Position numbers and translations under genes: made by a program. A stretch of DNA of 64,000 nucleotides, taken from the NCBI GenBank assembly GCA_000711775.1, contig ARYC01000214.1, positions 1 to 64,000 of the forward strand. Direction: 5' to 3'. Below are positions 31,201 to 46,767 of the stretch, piece after piece (within the stretch, counting starts at the first letter, position 1; each line of letters begins with the position of its first letter). Below the pieces are notes generated by a model. It made no database searches. It was not told the DNA's origin and saw nothing but the letters and a program-made list of their open reading frames with translations. The stretch is from Oxytricha trifallax (lineage: Eukaryota; Ciliophora; Spirotrichea; Sporadotrichida; Oxytrichidae).

Positions 31201-31953
31201 TAAAAACCTGAATTTTGTTTACTTTAGGAGATTATGATTATGTGATCTATCGCGTGTTCCCCTTGCCTACCCAATTGTGGTGGCATGTTAGCATGAGCCA
31301 GATGCCCAAGCTGGCCTCCTTTACCTACAGGGAGGGTTGACTGACGGTGTCGAAAGTCAAAAGTATGAAGTAAAAATCTAATAACTATCTGGCTGGCTTA
31401 AGCCCCAGTATTAATTTCCTATAAGCATTAAATAATAATAATAATGTGATCTATCAGTAGAATCCACATCACATTCCTATCAACCAATACGGTTTTGCAA
31501 CATAGGGAGACCTCTAATAGAGAATGATTTAAGTTTTGCCAGGTTAACAATTCGGCTATGCTCCCACTATGACCACTATGACTGCTCAAGGGCCAGCTCA
31601 AATAATCCAGGGTGGTCATTTGATTCAGCAATAATTGGGTGTACCTGGGCTGTAACAGTAAATTATTTAACCAGGTGGTTATATTTAAGCAGGTCCTGGT
31701 TAAATGACTGCAAAAATAATAAGTTTTTTTATGTAAATTTTGAATTATCTAGAAGCTAAATATTGAGAAATAACTGTAAAATTTATCAATGTTTTTTACT
31801 GCACAAGGATTTTAAGGATTTGCTTCAGGTTAAAACATTGGCTTAGCTCAGCCAGGCCTCCAACAAATAGTGGGAGCACAACTAGGCCAACCAATGTACA
31901 TCAACATGCAATAGCAACAACCAGCATAATAATAACAACAAAGACAGCAGTGA
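25279..31953 (+). CDS. Large polyglutamine-rich protein, unrecognised
   Basis: The start MSILQNTNQRLLGIGVPNMP is followed by an early Gln tract, then KKWEWQDCKARIKTNNLYDL, FNLDPSIVLTNPLKNG, EEPEIELSIEMERNFLVDEE, QQWTWHKSWNLP, a Pro/Asn-rich region with LPRVLITKISPPLYINSRKL, a helical part (HPLFLALKFHEAVKIYYNP, DPRSLAARLHRDLQQEF), and about 2 kb of Gln-rich sequence written in mixed CAA/CAG/TAA/TAG. It ends MYINMQQQQ... at TGA 31951-31953. Two early IESs (AATTGTA, TAATCAAC), one late (ACTGCA) and one complex one (TGTGATCTAT in three copies) were found. A GT..AG intron follows PLKNG. The composition suggests a transcription coactivator or chromatin scaffold (inference); no named domain was identified. 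Confidence 0.65.
25361..25432. other. IES, pointer AATTGTA
   Basis: The repeat is at 25361-25367 and 25426-25432. Removing 65 bp joins LQIDPSQL to YVWNSVYHQLYRQQ and opens the polyglutamine frame. Inside lies a 13-bp direct repeat, GTAACAAACATTT, at 25396-25408 and 25412-25424. Confidence 0.85.
25661..26164. other. IES of 496 bp, pointer TAATCAAC
   Basis: The 8-bp repeat is at 25661-25668 and 26157-26164. Excision joins QGASQNNQ to QQAFRNPDEENQYS and restores the frame. The insert is strongly AT-rich with no coding signal. Confidence 0.87.
31163..31454. other. IES with three copies of pointer TGTGATCTAT and a GC-rich core
   Basis: Copies lie at 31163-31172, 31241-31250 and 31445-31454. Joining the first to the third gives LQYPQQTVIYQQNPHHIPIN in the polyglutamine protein. 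Between copies two and three sits DNA that is 64/120 G+C at 31251-31370, far above its surroundings. Confidence 0.8.
31707..31803. other. IES, pointer ACTGCA
   Basis: The repeat is at 31707-31712 and 31798-31803. The insert holds an in-frame TGA; removing 91 bp gives GPGQMTAQGFQGFASGQ. Confidence 0.88.
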
Positions 31954-32373
31954 ACTAATTGATAAAAATTTTACTAAAAATATAAAAATTTTTGTGAGAA
32001 ATATTAGGAATATAACACATTTTCAATATCTTATGTTTTCTAAATGTCATTTGTTTTATGGATTTTGGAATTAATTATTCAAAAAATTTACAATCTTTCT
32101 ATTGCTCAAATTTAAAGCTTAACAAATTTTAATTTATTCTTTAAACATTAAGGAAATAAAAGAAAATAGTAAAAACATTACAGTAATTTACAAATATTCG
32201 ATGGAAAGTTTCAATCAAATTTACTGATTATTACCAATATATCTCCTTATTTTAACTTATTATTAGAACTTTCAAGTTTAATTTTAGTTCTTCTATCAAT
32301 CACAATTTTAATCATATTTATTATAGCTTTATTTTTTTGAGAATTTTCATAATAAACTATTTCATACTTTAAC
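31954..32373. other. AT-rich spacer between convergent genes
   Basis: It lies between the ends of the polyglutamine gene and the CBM20 gene. Nothing was recognised. Confidence 0.5.
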
Positions 32374-33413
32374 TCATTCATATGTTTCTTACAGACTATT
32401 TTAATGAATAGTGAAAAAAGGAGTCTCTCCTTTATGATTATCAATGGACGATGGCACATTGAGTTCCTTGAGAGTAAGTTGCAGCTTTTTGAGGTCAAAT
32501 ATCATATTCATGCCATTTTGCCACTACCGAGCATTTCCCTCCTCATCAGTAATCACGAATTTATACTCGAAGTGGTCGTTTTATTCAGATAATTATGTTT
32601 GTTTTGGATTATTAGTGTCTAATAAAGTTTCTAGGGGAATAGGCTCACTTCGCCACACATGACCATTCACATAAAAAATAGTATTTTTATGGTAAAAATA
32701 AAGAATGTATAATAATAGTAAGATATTATGATTGTTCCAATGCAAGTTTAATCTAAATAAGAAAAACATTATTATATATTTATAGAAATAAATTACTTAC
32801 GAATTCATGGTGTTCCATTTACCTAAAATGGGTATTGATCCAACAATTGACATCTCAGTACCAAACTATACAAAATATTAGTTTTATACTATTTAACTTA
32901 CATCTACTTCGTATTCAATACAATATATATAAGACAATTATTTAAAATATCTAATTAATAAAATTACATAATTACTGATTAGATTTGGAATACAACATAT
33001 TTAATCTCAAATGCTTTATAGTGATGTTTATTATTGGTGAATTGAAATATTAGTACAAAAATCTTTAACAACTTTTACTAGAAATATATTATTATTTATC
33101 TACTAAGATTAATCCAGATATGGATTGGGAATCTATGAATTAATATTAAAAATAATTTAGTAGCTACATTAATATTAATAAATATCAATTTTCTTAGAAT
33201 TTTAACAATAATAAATTTAGCATAGAGATTGCCCTTTTCACCACCACTATTATTATTAACATCCACAGCATGTTGTTTCTCTAGTTAAATGGCTTGTTTC
33301 AGCGCACTCTCGAATAAATCTCCTTGACATCGATTTAAAGGCAAATTCTTAATTTCCAGGAAAGACAGTCTCTGTAAGTCACTTATTGTGTCCAGTCTTA
33401 TTTTCTTTTCCAT
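32374..33413 (-). CDS. CBM20 starch-binding-domain protein
   Basis: The start MEKKIRLDTISDLQRLSFLE is at 33413. After an N-terminal helix (LFESALKQAIQLEKQ) a CBM20 domain is assembled: IEYEVDFGTEMSIVGSIPIL, GKWN, then LHWNNHVWRSEPIPLET and HFEYKFVITDEEGNARQWQN with GMNMIFDL. These give the CBM20 landmarks (VGS-P-LG-W, W-SEPI, YKFV, NRxF-like end) that bind starch or glycogen. No catalytic domain is seen in the roughly 230 residues, so it is probably a glycogen- or starch-associated adaptor. A GT..AG intron splits EVD/FGT and another follows MNS; an IES with pointer ATGA lies before VWRS. The DNA between the N-terminal MDS (to about 33230) and the domain is only partly resolved. TGA is at 32374-32376. 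Confidence 0.8.
32659..32731. other. IES in CBM20 gene, pointer ATGA
   Basis: ATGA is at 32659-32662 and 32728-32731. On the minus strand, removing 69 bp yields LHWNNHVWRSEPI, the CBM20 consensus. The insert is in frame and stop-free. Confidence 0.75.
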
Positions 33414-33622
33414 TATGCTTTTTAATTAATAAATAATTCATTTTATCAATTACATATTTAGGTTAATAATATTTATGATAGGCAATATATTTATTAGGAC
33501 TAATTAGGAGATTTCAATGCAATAGTTATAAATAATTAAAAATAAATTCAGTCTAAAATCGTTTCAATCAGACTTTATCTTGAAATAATCATATAAAATT
33601 AATAGAGTATATTCAAAAATTA

Positions 33623-35770
33623 TCAATTGTGCTTGCCACTCTTGAGAATCTATTCCATCTCCTCAGTGTCCATTCTAGCACTTTCCTTCCCACTGCTACT
33701 GTCATCACTATCACTGTCATCACTACCACTAGCAAACACATCAAAAGCAGCTTTTGCATCCTATTTCTTGTTAGTGTTTGAATTATCAGCATTTTATTTG
33801 TTAGGATTATCGTGGGCACTTTCTGATTCTTCATCACTTATTTACTCCTCATCGTCATATTCGTAGTCCTGCTGACTGAATAGTGCTGATTTATATAATA
33901 TAATGCATAGCTATATAAATGTTTTTAAAGATTTATTTTCATCTCCACCTCCATTATTATTTTGAACGTTGTTTGCTTACTTAGCAGCATTGTTCCCATC
34001 TCCCAGCATTTTTTAATAAGACTTATATCTATTTGGTGATTAGGCTATCGTGGGATCATTGTTTTATCCACCACCATCGATGTGTGAAGGCTGATTTTGT
34101 GATATTTTCAAGCTTTCGTCTGGGAACTCGCTTATGCCACCCATCGAAGACTTATTCTAATTTTTGTAGTCGTACCCTCTGTTCATACCGTGTTGTGCAA
34201 GATTAAAACCATTCTATTCCTCTTCTTTTGCATCTGAATCTATGTCTACAACAGTTTTAAGCTTAATATTCATTAAATAATTCAATATTAGCATTCTGAG
34301 ATAATCCAAATAAACTTACAAATAACCTATTTTATAAATTTTATTTTTTTAAGCTTCCAAAACTGACTCTTTCTTCGCTTAATTTCATCCTCATCGACGG
34401 AGTCTTATTACTAAGTCGTCTTCTTGGGCTCGTTTTAAGTTTTCTACTTGATAATCAAGAGGGATGACCGCCTACTTCTAATAACGGCTGGATTGTTTGG
34501 GTCTATATAGTCCTCTTACTGTTACTGCTGAAATTGCACTTAAGAAGTTTATTGATTAATTTGCTTATTGTAATTATTTGGTGATTCGTATTCATTAGAG
34601 TCCATTGACTCGTCATCTTCACTCAGCTGATCTAAACCTATCAACACAAAAATGGAATACAAATATAAGAAAGCTTTTTTGCGTGAGTATATTATGGTAA
34701 ATTAATGTTAAAACTTAAGAAATCTTGTGACGTTTAACTGAGACTCATTTTATGGGGTTGTGAGCTTAGACCCGCCTTACAATATTGTTTTTGAAGGAGG
34801 AGAAGCAGAAGATTGTTTATTAACTTCCTTCGCTATATCAGCCAAAATATCCGTTTGTAGCTTCTTTCGCATTTCTTTCTTTATGGACATGTAGGAGAAA
34901 TTTGAGGTTCCACTCATGCACTCTTCAGTAACATTCGGCAATTGGGGTCTGAGGTAGTCCTTAACACCAGTTGTGGAAGAGTTTTGCTTTATTTATCTCA
35001 CTATGTCTTTGTTGGACGATGTGTCTATCGGCTGCAATGATTTATCTTAAATCTCTTTTTTGGAATTAAACTTAAATCAGTTAAAATATACCCACATAAA
35101 TAATTAATTGATTTCTTTTTCTGGTCTTTAAGTATCTTCCTCTAAGCCTCCATTCTAAATTCTTCAACTTTCGACAATTAAGAAGGATTTTACTAAATGT
35201 CTTAACTGAAATGCCTTTAATGTACAAGTTCTGGAGCTATTTTCTGAGAATTTTATGTCTATTAAGATGTGCCGAAATCTGGGAGGTGATATGAGTTCAC
35301 ATCAATGCCTTCATCTTTACGTACTTCTTCTATAATATCCAAAAGTCTGTTTTCTGAGGGCTTTAACTAAATTTTTGAGATATCCTTAGTAGACTTCAAG
35401 TCAATTTAGATGATTATATTAATGATTAAATCATACATGCTGTTTGTATCTAATAATTTAATAAATTTGATACTAAACTCTCCGTTTATTACTAGTTTGA
35501 AAATTTGAAGACTGCTGTTCGTTGACTTAATTTTATTAAGATTGTGTGGGTGTTTAATTAATTTACTCTAAAATTGATTTATCTACGTTTCCTGAGATAT
35601 TTAGTTTTGATTTGTCTAAACCTTTTAATTTTAAATTAAATAAATTTACTTAATTTTAATTCAAATCACTATGATTTTTATTAATTTAACTTGAATACTT
35701 TTCCTGAGCCTTTTCCAACAGCTTTTATTTCACCTTACTTAGGGGAAGGAAAGAGTTGAATGATATATAA
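33623..35770 (-). CDS. Unrecognised acidic/Ser-rich protein (N terminus not found)
   Basis: Open segments in one direction from about 35770: FKLVINGEFSIKFIKLLD, IQIDLKSTKDISKIQLKPSE, LLDIIEEVRKDEGIDVNS, VEEFRMEAQRKILKDQKKK, STTGVKDYLRPQLPN, FSYMSIKKEMRKKLQTDILA, a Gln tract, RRSSLLIIK, GYDYKNQNKSSMGGISEF, and an Asp/Glu/Ser-rich C terminus (SGSDDSDSDDSSSGKE) ending MEQILKSGKHN at TGA 33623-33625. An intron-like AT-rich gap lies near 35085. No start codon fits near 35770, so a first MDS must lie elsewhere, perhaps in 35771-36900. No domain was recognised; the acidic tail suggests a nuclear or scaffold role (weak inference). Confidence 0.5.
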
Positions 35771-36941
35771 ATTAAAATTTGAAAAAATAATTAATTATAT
35801 AAAAAAGGCTAAAATCTAGTTGAAACAAGAGTAATTCTAGAATTAGATTTAAATATATTTATGAATATCAGATAATATAAACTTTCATTATAAATTTGTT
35901 CTTTTATAATACGAGCAAAATTTATGAAATAATATGTTAAAGACTTATTTTTTTTAATTGAAAACAAGAAATTAAAAAATCTCCCATTGTATTTTTAATT
36001 TTAAAATAATCTCTTTTTTCATAAATTTTAAAGAAATATAGGTCATTTTTAGATTAAAATAACATTTTTAAAGATATTAATTGTTATTAATAAATGAATT
36101 TTTTTAAAAATAAATTATGATTTAATAAATTTTTAGTATAATTATTTAATTTTTATAACGTATTTCATGTAGTTGACTAGCTAAGGATAAGAACTATAAC
36201 TTTTATAGCATTAATTAAACTTAATAAATTTAAAAATATTGAAGTTATTTTAAAGTTTCTCCACTCCCCACTACTTCTTAAATATATCTGAAACTTATTA
36301 AGCACTAATAATCTGTGAAGTTGATTTAAATAATAAATTTACCATTTTATTAGTATAAATTATCTTGTATGACTAAAAATAAAGTGTTCGTGTCATTTTT
36401 ATTTGGCATATCTTTGATAATTTGACTTGAATTTAGACTTGGGTTATTCGATTGCTTTCTATTTTGAAGAATTGATTCCAATACACTCATTCCTTTTTTT
36501 GAAGCAGAACCGGGTCTATTCCCAAAACTTTAGTTGTTAATATTAAAAATGTTTATATAAAAGTAATAAACAGAATTTTAATTGACTAGAGGAAATATTT
36601 ATTTTATACAATATCATTCAAAACCCTAAAAACTTTAAAATAATATTTAATTATTTAAATTAGAAGACACATAAATAAATTATTTGATTAATATACGATG
36701 CCTATGAAATTAATTTTAGTTTTTTTAGCAACTTATAATAATAATCATAAACAAAATTTTAAGTATATTTATAAAGCTGAATTAATTTTAAGATATTATC
36801 AATTCTTAAATAATTAAAATTATACTTATATGTAAATAATAATCAACTTCATTAACCTCGAAAATTTATAAACTCTATTTAACAAATGCATTTATTATAA
36901 TTATTTTAGAACTAGGGAAATATTCTACCAGTGTTAAATTT
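35771..36941. other. AT-rich intergenic or IES DNA
   Basis: It is composed mostly of A/T runs with no coding frame. It may hide a short N-terminal MDS of the gene to the left. Confidence 0.45.
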
Positions 36942-37455
36942 CGGGGGGGGACTTTCCTGCACTCGAGGAAGTTTCCTGCACTGTTTTTTTCTATATGTTA
37001 AATTTAATAAATTTTACATAAATAAACAAATTTAATATTTTTATGACCCATTAAATATTAAGAGAATATTTTTCATCATAGAAGTAGCTCAATAAAATAT
37101 AGTATAACATTATATAGGCATGGTAAGAAAAGATAAATTGAATCAGAATTACACTAACAATTGGATATAATATTTGGAATTACTATAGTAAAGCAATATA
37201 ATATTTAAGAGACAGGACCTACAAATATAAGATGAAAAATGTCAAAGTTTTTGGAATCTAAAGATAGATATTGACTATTGACTAATAAATTAAAGTATAA
37301 TTATAAAAGTGAAATTGGCCCTGAAGTTGGTTGATAGTTGTTGTAAAGTTAAATTTAATTAAAAAAAAGTAAAAATTAAAAAATTAAAAAAAGTGCAGGA
37401 AACTTCCCTAAAATTTTTTTTTTATCATAAACCAGTGCAGGAAACTCCCCCCCCG
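36942..37455. mobile_element. 514-bp MITE-like element with G8/C8-tipped inverted repeats
   Basis: The left end reads C, eight G, then ACTTTCCTGCACT; the right end is its inverse with one mismatch (AGTGCAGGAAACT, eight C, G). An inner pair repeats the motif: GGAAGTTTCCTGCACT at about 36967-36982, and its complement at about 37392-37409, next to T7/A7 runs. The interior is AT-rich without an ORF. No clear target duplication is visible. It looks like a nonautonomous inverted-repeat transposon; the family is unknown. Confidence 0.75.
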
Positions 37456-37474
37456 TATATTTCTGTGAGGATAA

Positions 37475-41211
<3,737 letters not shown>

Positions 41212-41494
41212 TTTATAAATAATTAAAATAAAATATACACAAATAAAATGCTTATCAAAGCATCACATTACTCAATATATAAAATATCCACTTTTTAATA
41301 TAACGTAATTATCTTACTCATTAATTGTTATAAATTTTAAAATCATTCGATAAAATATGTTTATATATTTTTCAATTATTATTTTTATCAAATAAATAAA
41401 AAAATCACATATCTTTGAAGTTGAAAATTCAAAGCGAAATAGTTTGGAAATCCAACAATTACTAATAATAATTTAAAAATCAAATATTTAAAAT

Positions 41495-44400
41495 ATGAGT
41501 TTTATCGTAGACGCTTTTCTTCAACAAACCACTTTGCAGTATTCTCAACTCAACCAGTCTTTGGACGAGAAACTTCAAAGAAAGTTTGAGGACATCAAGA
41601 GACAGTTTATATTAATATTATATATTTTAAGGATGTTTAAAGCAATTTAATCTTAGCACTAGTTTTACGATTTAATATAATATTAAAAACTTTTTTGTTA
41701 AGTGTGATTACTTCGAACAAAACTAAAACTGTGCTGTTGATGATAAAGCTAGAGCCATAGCCTTTCGAAGGTAAAAAAGAGCAGTGGAATTCATCCAGAA
41801 ACTCAAAATGCAGTGGGGATTTTCAAATGAAAATCAGAGTATTCCAAATGGTACTAATGAGCAACAACCTCAGCTACAGATTCAATCATAGTAATAATCG
41901 CAAAGAAGATAGTTGCCTGTTACCTGTCCTGATTAAAGCCAGAAGGAAATCATTTGCTTATAGGATTTCATTTTATAATGATAATATAAATCGTTGGCAG
42001 TTCTAAAAACACAAAGAGCAACTTTGACTCTGAAAACATGCTTGGGAATGGAATTCAATCAAACATAGTTGAAGAAGAGGAGAAAGTTCAATCAAACAAC
42101 TTGAACATGATAAGCAACTAAGAATCTTAAAGCAATCACTAAATCAACTAAGCATCTAAGAAATCTGCAGAAATCTAAGCATCTGTAACTTACAGAGATC
42201 AGATGCTGAGTCCTTTTGTGTTTTCACAAAATTCTAAAAACTCCAACTCCAAGCACAAAAATATTCAAGTTTCCCAAAATCAGAGATCAAGCAAGTCTAA
42301 AGCAAGACTCTTCTCAGAGATTGAAAATGCTATATCAGGTGACCAAAACCACGAAGGCATTCAGGATGATTCTCAAACGAATTCTAAAAAGAGAATCAAA
42401 CTCAACACAGACTTAGATTCCTCAATCCAAGATGATATGATTGATGTCGTCAAACTTAAGAATTCGATGGAAGGTTAGAGATCCAGCAATCATTGTGATT
42501 AACATTCACCTTTTTATTTTAACAAGCGTATTTATTTAAAATCAAAATTCCTCAGTCGGTAGGTTTTCCTAGGATACTTTCAATAACAATCCTTCACTTG
42601 CTCCTCAGCATTTCAACTAGACTTTGCAATAGGATATTGCTAATGAGCAGAAGGCAGAAAATCCCCACCCAGCTCTTTAGCACTATTTCACCTAAACTTT
42701 TGAACAGTTAGACACAAATAATCTTCTCTAGGGCCAGCAGCAGTAACAAAGGGAATACTCAGGCAAGACTACCAAAATGGATGCTACTAAGGGTTAAGGA
42801 CAAAGCTAGAGAGACAGATGTAACAACGCTGAAATAGATCTGAATGATTTGTTATCTATGCAAGCAAATTACACAGTCAGAGATGACTCATTCAGTGTTT
42901 GTGGATAAGACTTTGGTAACAACAATTAACTATAAATATTTTCAAATGCATTATTAATTAAAAAAAATATGATTCAAAAAAGATCGTTCTTAATTGCTTT
43001 TATTAACTTAGTGTGATAGATGAGCTTTCAGGATCCAATCAGAATCCAAATGTTGAAGATTCTGAAATCTCAAACAAAGAAAATCTCAATCCCCTTATAA
43101 TTTCTTTAAAAAGTGAAACTTTTATACAAATCTATTTTACAAGTGATTTAGAAGAGAGCAAAGAGTTTCCCTGTGATAGTAATGATGATCTTCAAAACTA
43201 CATTTAATCTGATAAAGAGGCTCAACATCAATAAAATTTGAATATGATTTAGGAGAATTTGAGACAATTACAAATTGCTGAGTAGATTTAGTAGTAGAAT
43301 TAGTAGATCAAGTCATTATAGACTTCTCAATCATTTTTATTATAGTTAATATGTGCATTTCACTAAAGTTTTACAATTTAGTTTTAGAAATAAAGAAAAT
43401 GATTATAAATCTGTGAGAAATCCCTTGCAAGAAATCAACTTAGTAACTTCAACCACTATTTTGGATTAGGATGAGGCTTAAGCAGTTAATACTTAGAATT
43501 CGGTTGATAAACAGCTTAAACTTACAGCTGAAGCCCTGAACAAGCTAAGCTTAGATTATTTTAGCATTCCCCAAAACCCTTTATATAGACCCCTTATTTA
43601 CTAATGAACAATCCCCTAAATTTCTATGAAATTCAATAATTAGATGTCAAGAGCAAGAAACCTCATAGAATGGAAGTAAACTAGGAAGACTTTAACATTT
43701 ATATGGAATTCTAGCAGTGCAAGTCTCAGTATGTATTGAGTGATAAGTCTTCAGACAGAGTGAGCAGTGATGGCGAATTCAATGACGCTCAAAACATCGA
43801 GGAGTACAATGAAGATGACTCACATATCAATTCTTAATTTATATTACGATTGATCTTGCTATTTTCAAATATCAACAATATTGAGAAGGAGAAGGAGTAC
43901 TACTCTTAATCTAATAGAATGTTTGCAAATTTATAAAAAATTTCAAAGCCTGGTATGTAACGCATGAATACTGTTAAGAACAACACTATCAATACCAATC
44001 TCAACCATTCTCGCACAATGAACATAGTATGTTTATATTTTTATAATGAAATTGCTTTTCTACTAATTCATTGAATCACATAGCTTTTTATATATATAAT
44101 AATAACAACCAGAGTGAGGGACCTAAGAAAACAAAGAGACATGAAGGCATGAAATACTTCAAGAAAGTAGGCTACACAAGAACATTGAAGGAAATCCCAA
44201 GATGGTGCATAACTTTTATAATGAAAATTTCACATATTCATATGAAAAAGTTGATATACATGCTATAAATCAATTGATTTTTAGGTGCACAGATATGGAC
44301 TTACTATGGAAAGTAGTGCAGATTCAGAGAAACGCTGAACCAGAGGAGGGAGGTCTCACTTCCGATGCAGTGTTTGGTAAATTTGACCCAAAAGCCCTGT

Positions 44401-45315
44401 AATTCAGTTTGAGAGAGATGTTTGGTGATCAAAACTACAAAAGCTTGAACAAGATGAGAAAATTAATATTTATCATTGCAGATATTGAAAAAACTTATAG
44501 GTATTAATATGTAAAAAAATTTGATAGGAGAGGCTCAAGTGCTCACTGGAATGACGCTCATGAGTTTGCTACTCCCAACGATGTCACTGGCAAGAGAAAA
44601 ATATCTAATTAGTTTTTGTATTAGAATTATTTAATAGTTTATAATCTTTGAGGATTAATAGCTGAATTTTATTGTGTAGATACGAAACAGTTTAAATTAC
44701 AAAAAGAGATATGCAATAAACCCAAACAATCAATCACTTGATGCAGATGGCAACATCACCCCTAGAATATCAAGTTTCTCTCCCTTCATGAAATCCCAAA
44801 CTCTCCAAAATCAGCCAGGGTTTCAGGGAGGTCAAATGTCTCAAGGTTACGGAGACCAACAAGAAAACCCTCCTCAAGGCGTTAACAACTCACTTGTCAG
44901 GTTGAACTTCAACAACTCTTTCAGTAAAATTCATGAGCAGGGCAAGAACATGATCACAGGCTCAGGTTCCAAGAAAAACCTGTTCAGCTAGAACACTTTT
45001 CAACCCACAGGCTACTAGTAATAATAATTTAAAGTTCACAATAATCAACAAAACGGCAGCAAACTATTCAACAACATGTCTCATACAAGCATTCATTAAG
45101 TGATATATTGGATGTTTGAATTGTACCTTAAATTATAAAACTCTTGTCATAGATAATATTAATGATTAATGTTTATTCTGCAAGGAACCTATGACTAGGG
45201 AATTCTTGAGGAGGAGAGTGAGAGTGTGAGTGACGCCAGCAGCATGCTAGGATATGATGATACCCGCAACAAAATCCACCAGGATTATGAGTCTGAGGAA
45301 GAGTTTATGGAATGA
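41495..45315 (+). CDS. Unrecognised Asn/Gln/Ser-rich protein
   Basis: The start is MSFIVDAFLQQTTLQYSQLN. The N-terminal helical part includes KLQRKFEDIKRQF joined to VKCDYFEQNQNCAVDDKARA and FRRQKRAVEFIQKLKMQWG. Long polar regions follow, with the basic motif SKSKARLFSEIENAI and acidic patches. Near the C terminus is a more conserved-looking block: KRHEGMKYFKKVGYTRTLKE, IPRWCTDMDLLWKVVQIQ, LTSDAVFGKFDPKALQFSL. The acidic C terminus (SVSDASSMLGYDDT, YESEEEFME) ends at TGA 45313-45315. At least six AT-rich interruptions occur; two were resolved (pointers TTT and GGTGCA). One frame change lies near 43600. No known domain was identified. Confidence 0.6.
41606..41696. other. Candidate IES, pointer TTT
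   Basis: Joining TTT at 41606-41608 to TTT at 41694-41696 gives FEDIKRQFVKCDYFEQN and restores the frame (88 bp removed). The pointer is short and lies in a T run, so the exact edge is ambiguous. Confidence 0.5.
44204..44289. other. IES, pointer GGTGCA
   Basis: The repeat is at 44204-44209 and 44284-44289. Removing 80 bp joins LKEIPRW to CTDMDLLWKVV in frame. Confidence 0.85.
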
Positions 45316-46037
45316 TTACTAAGTAAACTTGATAATATGAGAACCCTTGATAGTTATTATGATAGTATTTTATTTGGAGATTGATAAAATATTTTTAAAC
45401 TTCAAACTATATTAAAATTAATTGATAATATTTTAAACATTTCTATTGCTAAAATCTAATTTATATTAGATTTGAAATTAGAAGAAGATTTCTTTAATAA
45501 TTCAATGTTTATATTAAAAATAGATTATAAATTATAATTATCTAATGAAAATTTAGAATTTTATATAAGAAGTATTTCTGCTTGATTTAAGAAAGAGAAT
45601 TATTGACTTTTAGCAATAAAAAAAGTATTTTAGCACTAAAGCATTGCTAAAATATATATTCATAAGAGCAATAATCATTTTTAGCATTTACTTGAAAGAA
45701 GTATTAAAACTTTTAATACATTTCTATTTTAAATTAAATTCCTAAATACTATACAATAATCTTTATGAATTTGAATAAATGCTTTTTATGATTGTTATAT
45801 AATTTTAATTGAAAAAATTAAAATTTTTGAAATACACTTTATATTCCTATATAAAATCAAAAGATCTCAAGAAATAACTTGCTTTTGCCTCTGAGTTTAA
45901 AGCATTTCCTAATCTGATATACTCTGATTTGATAATATATTAATTTAAAATATCAGTTATACTTTATTAGAGAAAGACTATTTGATAGAAGAGAATAGTG
46001 TTATAAATGCGAATATGATATTAATCTATTCTTGTAG
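45316..46037. other. AT-rich intergenic stretch
   Basis: No coding frame was recognised. TTTAGCA-like words recur around 45610-45690 without a clear period. Confidence 0.45.
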
Positions 46038-46400
46038 GAATACATCCGACTCAGGAAATAAATTAAAATTAAATTAATAATTACTAAAATTTGTGTCATT
46101 TACCTTTGTCCTAGCCTGTACTTGCTCGATATTGAATTTAAAATCAGCGAGACTTTGTTAATTTCGGTAAACCTGTATCGCATCCCTGGAACTAGATAAT
46201 CTGATGTAAATTTGATTAATTTATTTTGATGTAAATATATAAAATCAGTTTATCCCAGGGATTCGATAAAGGTTTACCGAAAGCAATAAAGTCTAGCTGA
46301 TTTTAAATTCTCTATCGAGCAAGTAAAGGCTAGGACAAAAAACAAATTTAAGCAATTATTAATTTAATTTTTAATTTATCTCCCGAGTCGGATGTATTCG
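46038..46400. repeat. 363-bp foldback (imperfect palindrome)
   Basis: The left arm 46038-46190 begins GAATACATCCGACTC and ends GGTAAACCTGTATCGCATCC. The right arm 46253-46400 is its inverse complement with scattered mismatches (GAGTCGGATGTATTC at 46385-46399; GTCCTAGCC, TTGCTCGAT and TAAAATCAGC are all mirrored). A loop of about 62 bp separates the arms. There is no ORF. It is probably a MITE-type element or the paired ends of one; no relation to the G8-tipped element is seen. Nothing was recognised in the flanking 46401-46767. Confidence 0.85.
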
Positions 46401-46767
46401 TGTATTCGCACAATATTGAAGCGAAAGAAATTTATTAAGACGTCATACATTTACTTTAAGTTTTTAGATTAAATTAGTTAAATATATAATATCCTTTTTA
46501 TCTACCCATAAATATATCCTCAGGGCCTTTTTGCTAAGTAATCTAAAACAACTTCCAACAATTCAAGAGAAAATAAAGGTGTTTTAATTGCTCCTACATA
46601 TATTGAATGTTTTTGATTATTAAACTCAAAAGTTGAACTTTTGAGCTTCTTAGTGCATTAAGTTTAAGAAAGTGTGCTATTTTGCCCATCTAGGTATATA
46701 ATAAAGTAGCTTTATTTACTATATTTTTTCAGACTTACTGCCCTCAACTTATTTCAGCTTTATATGT

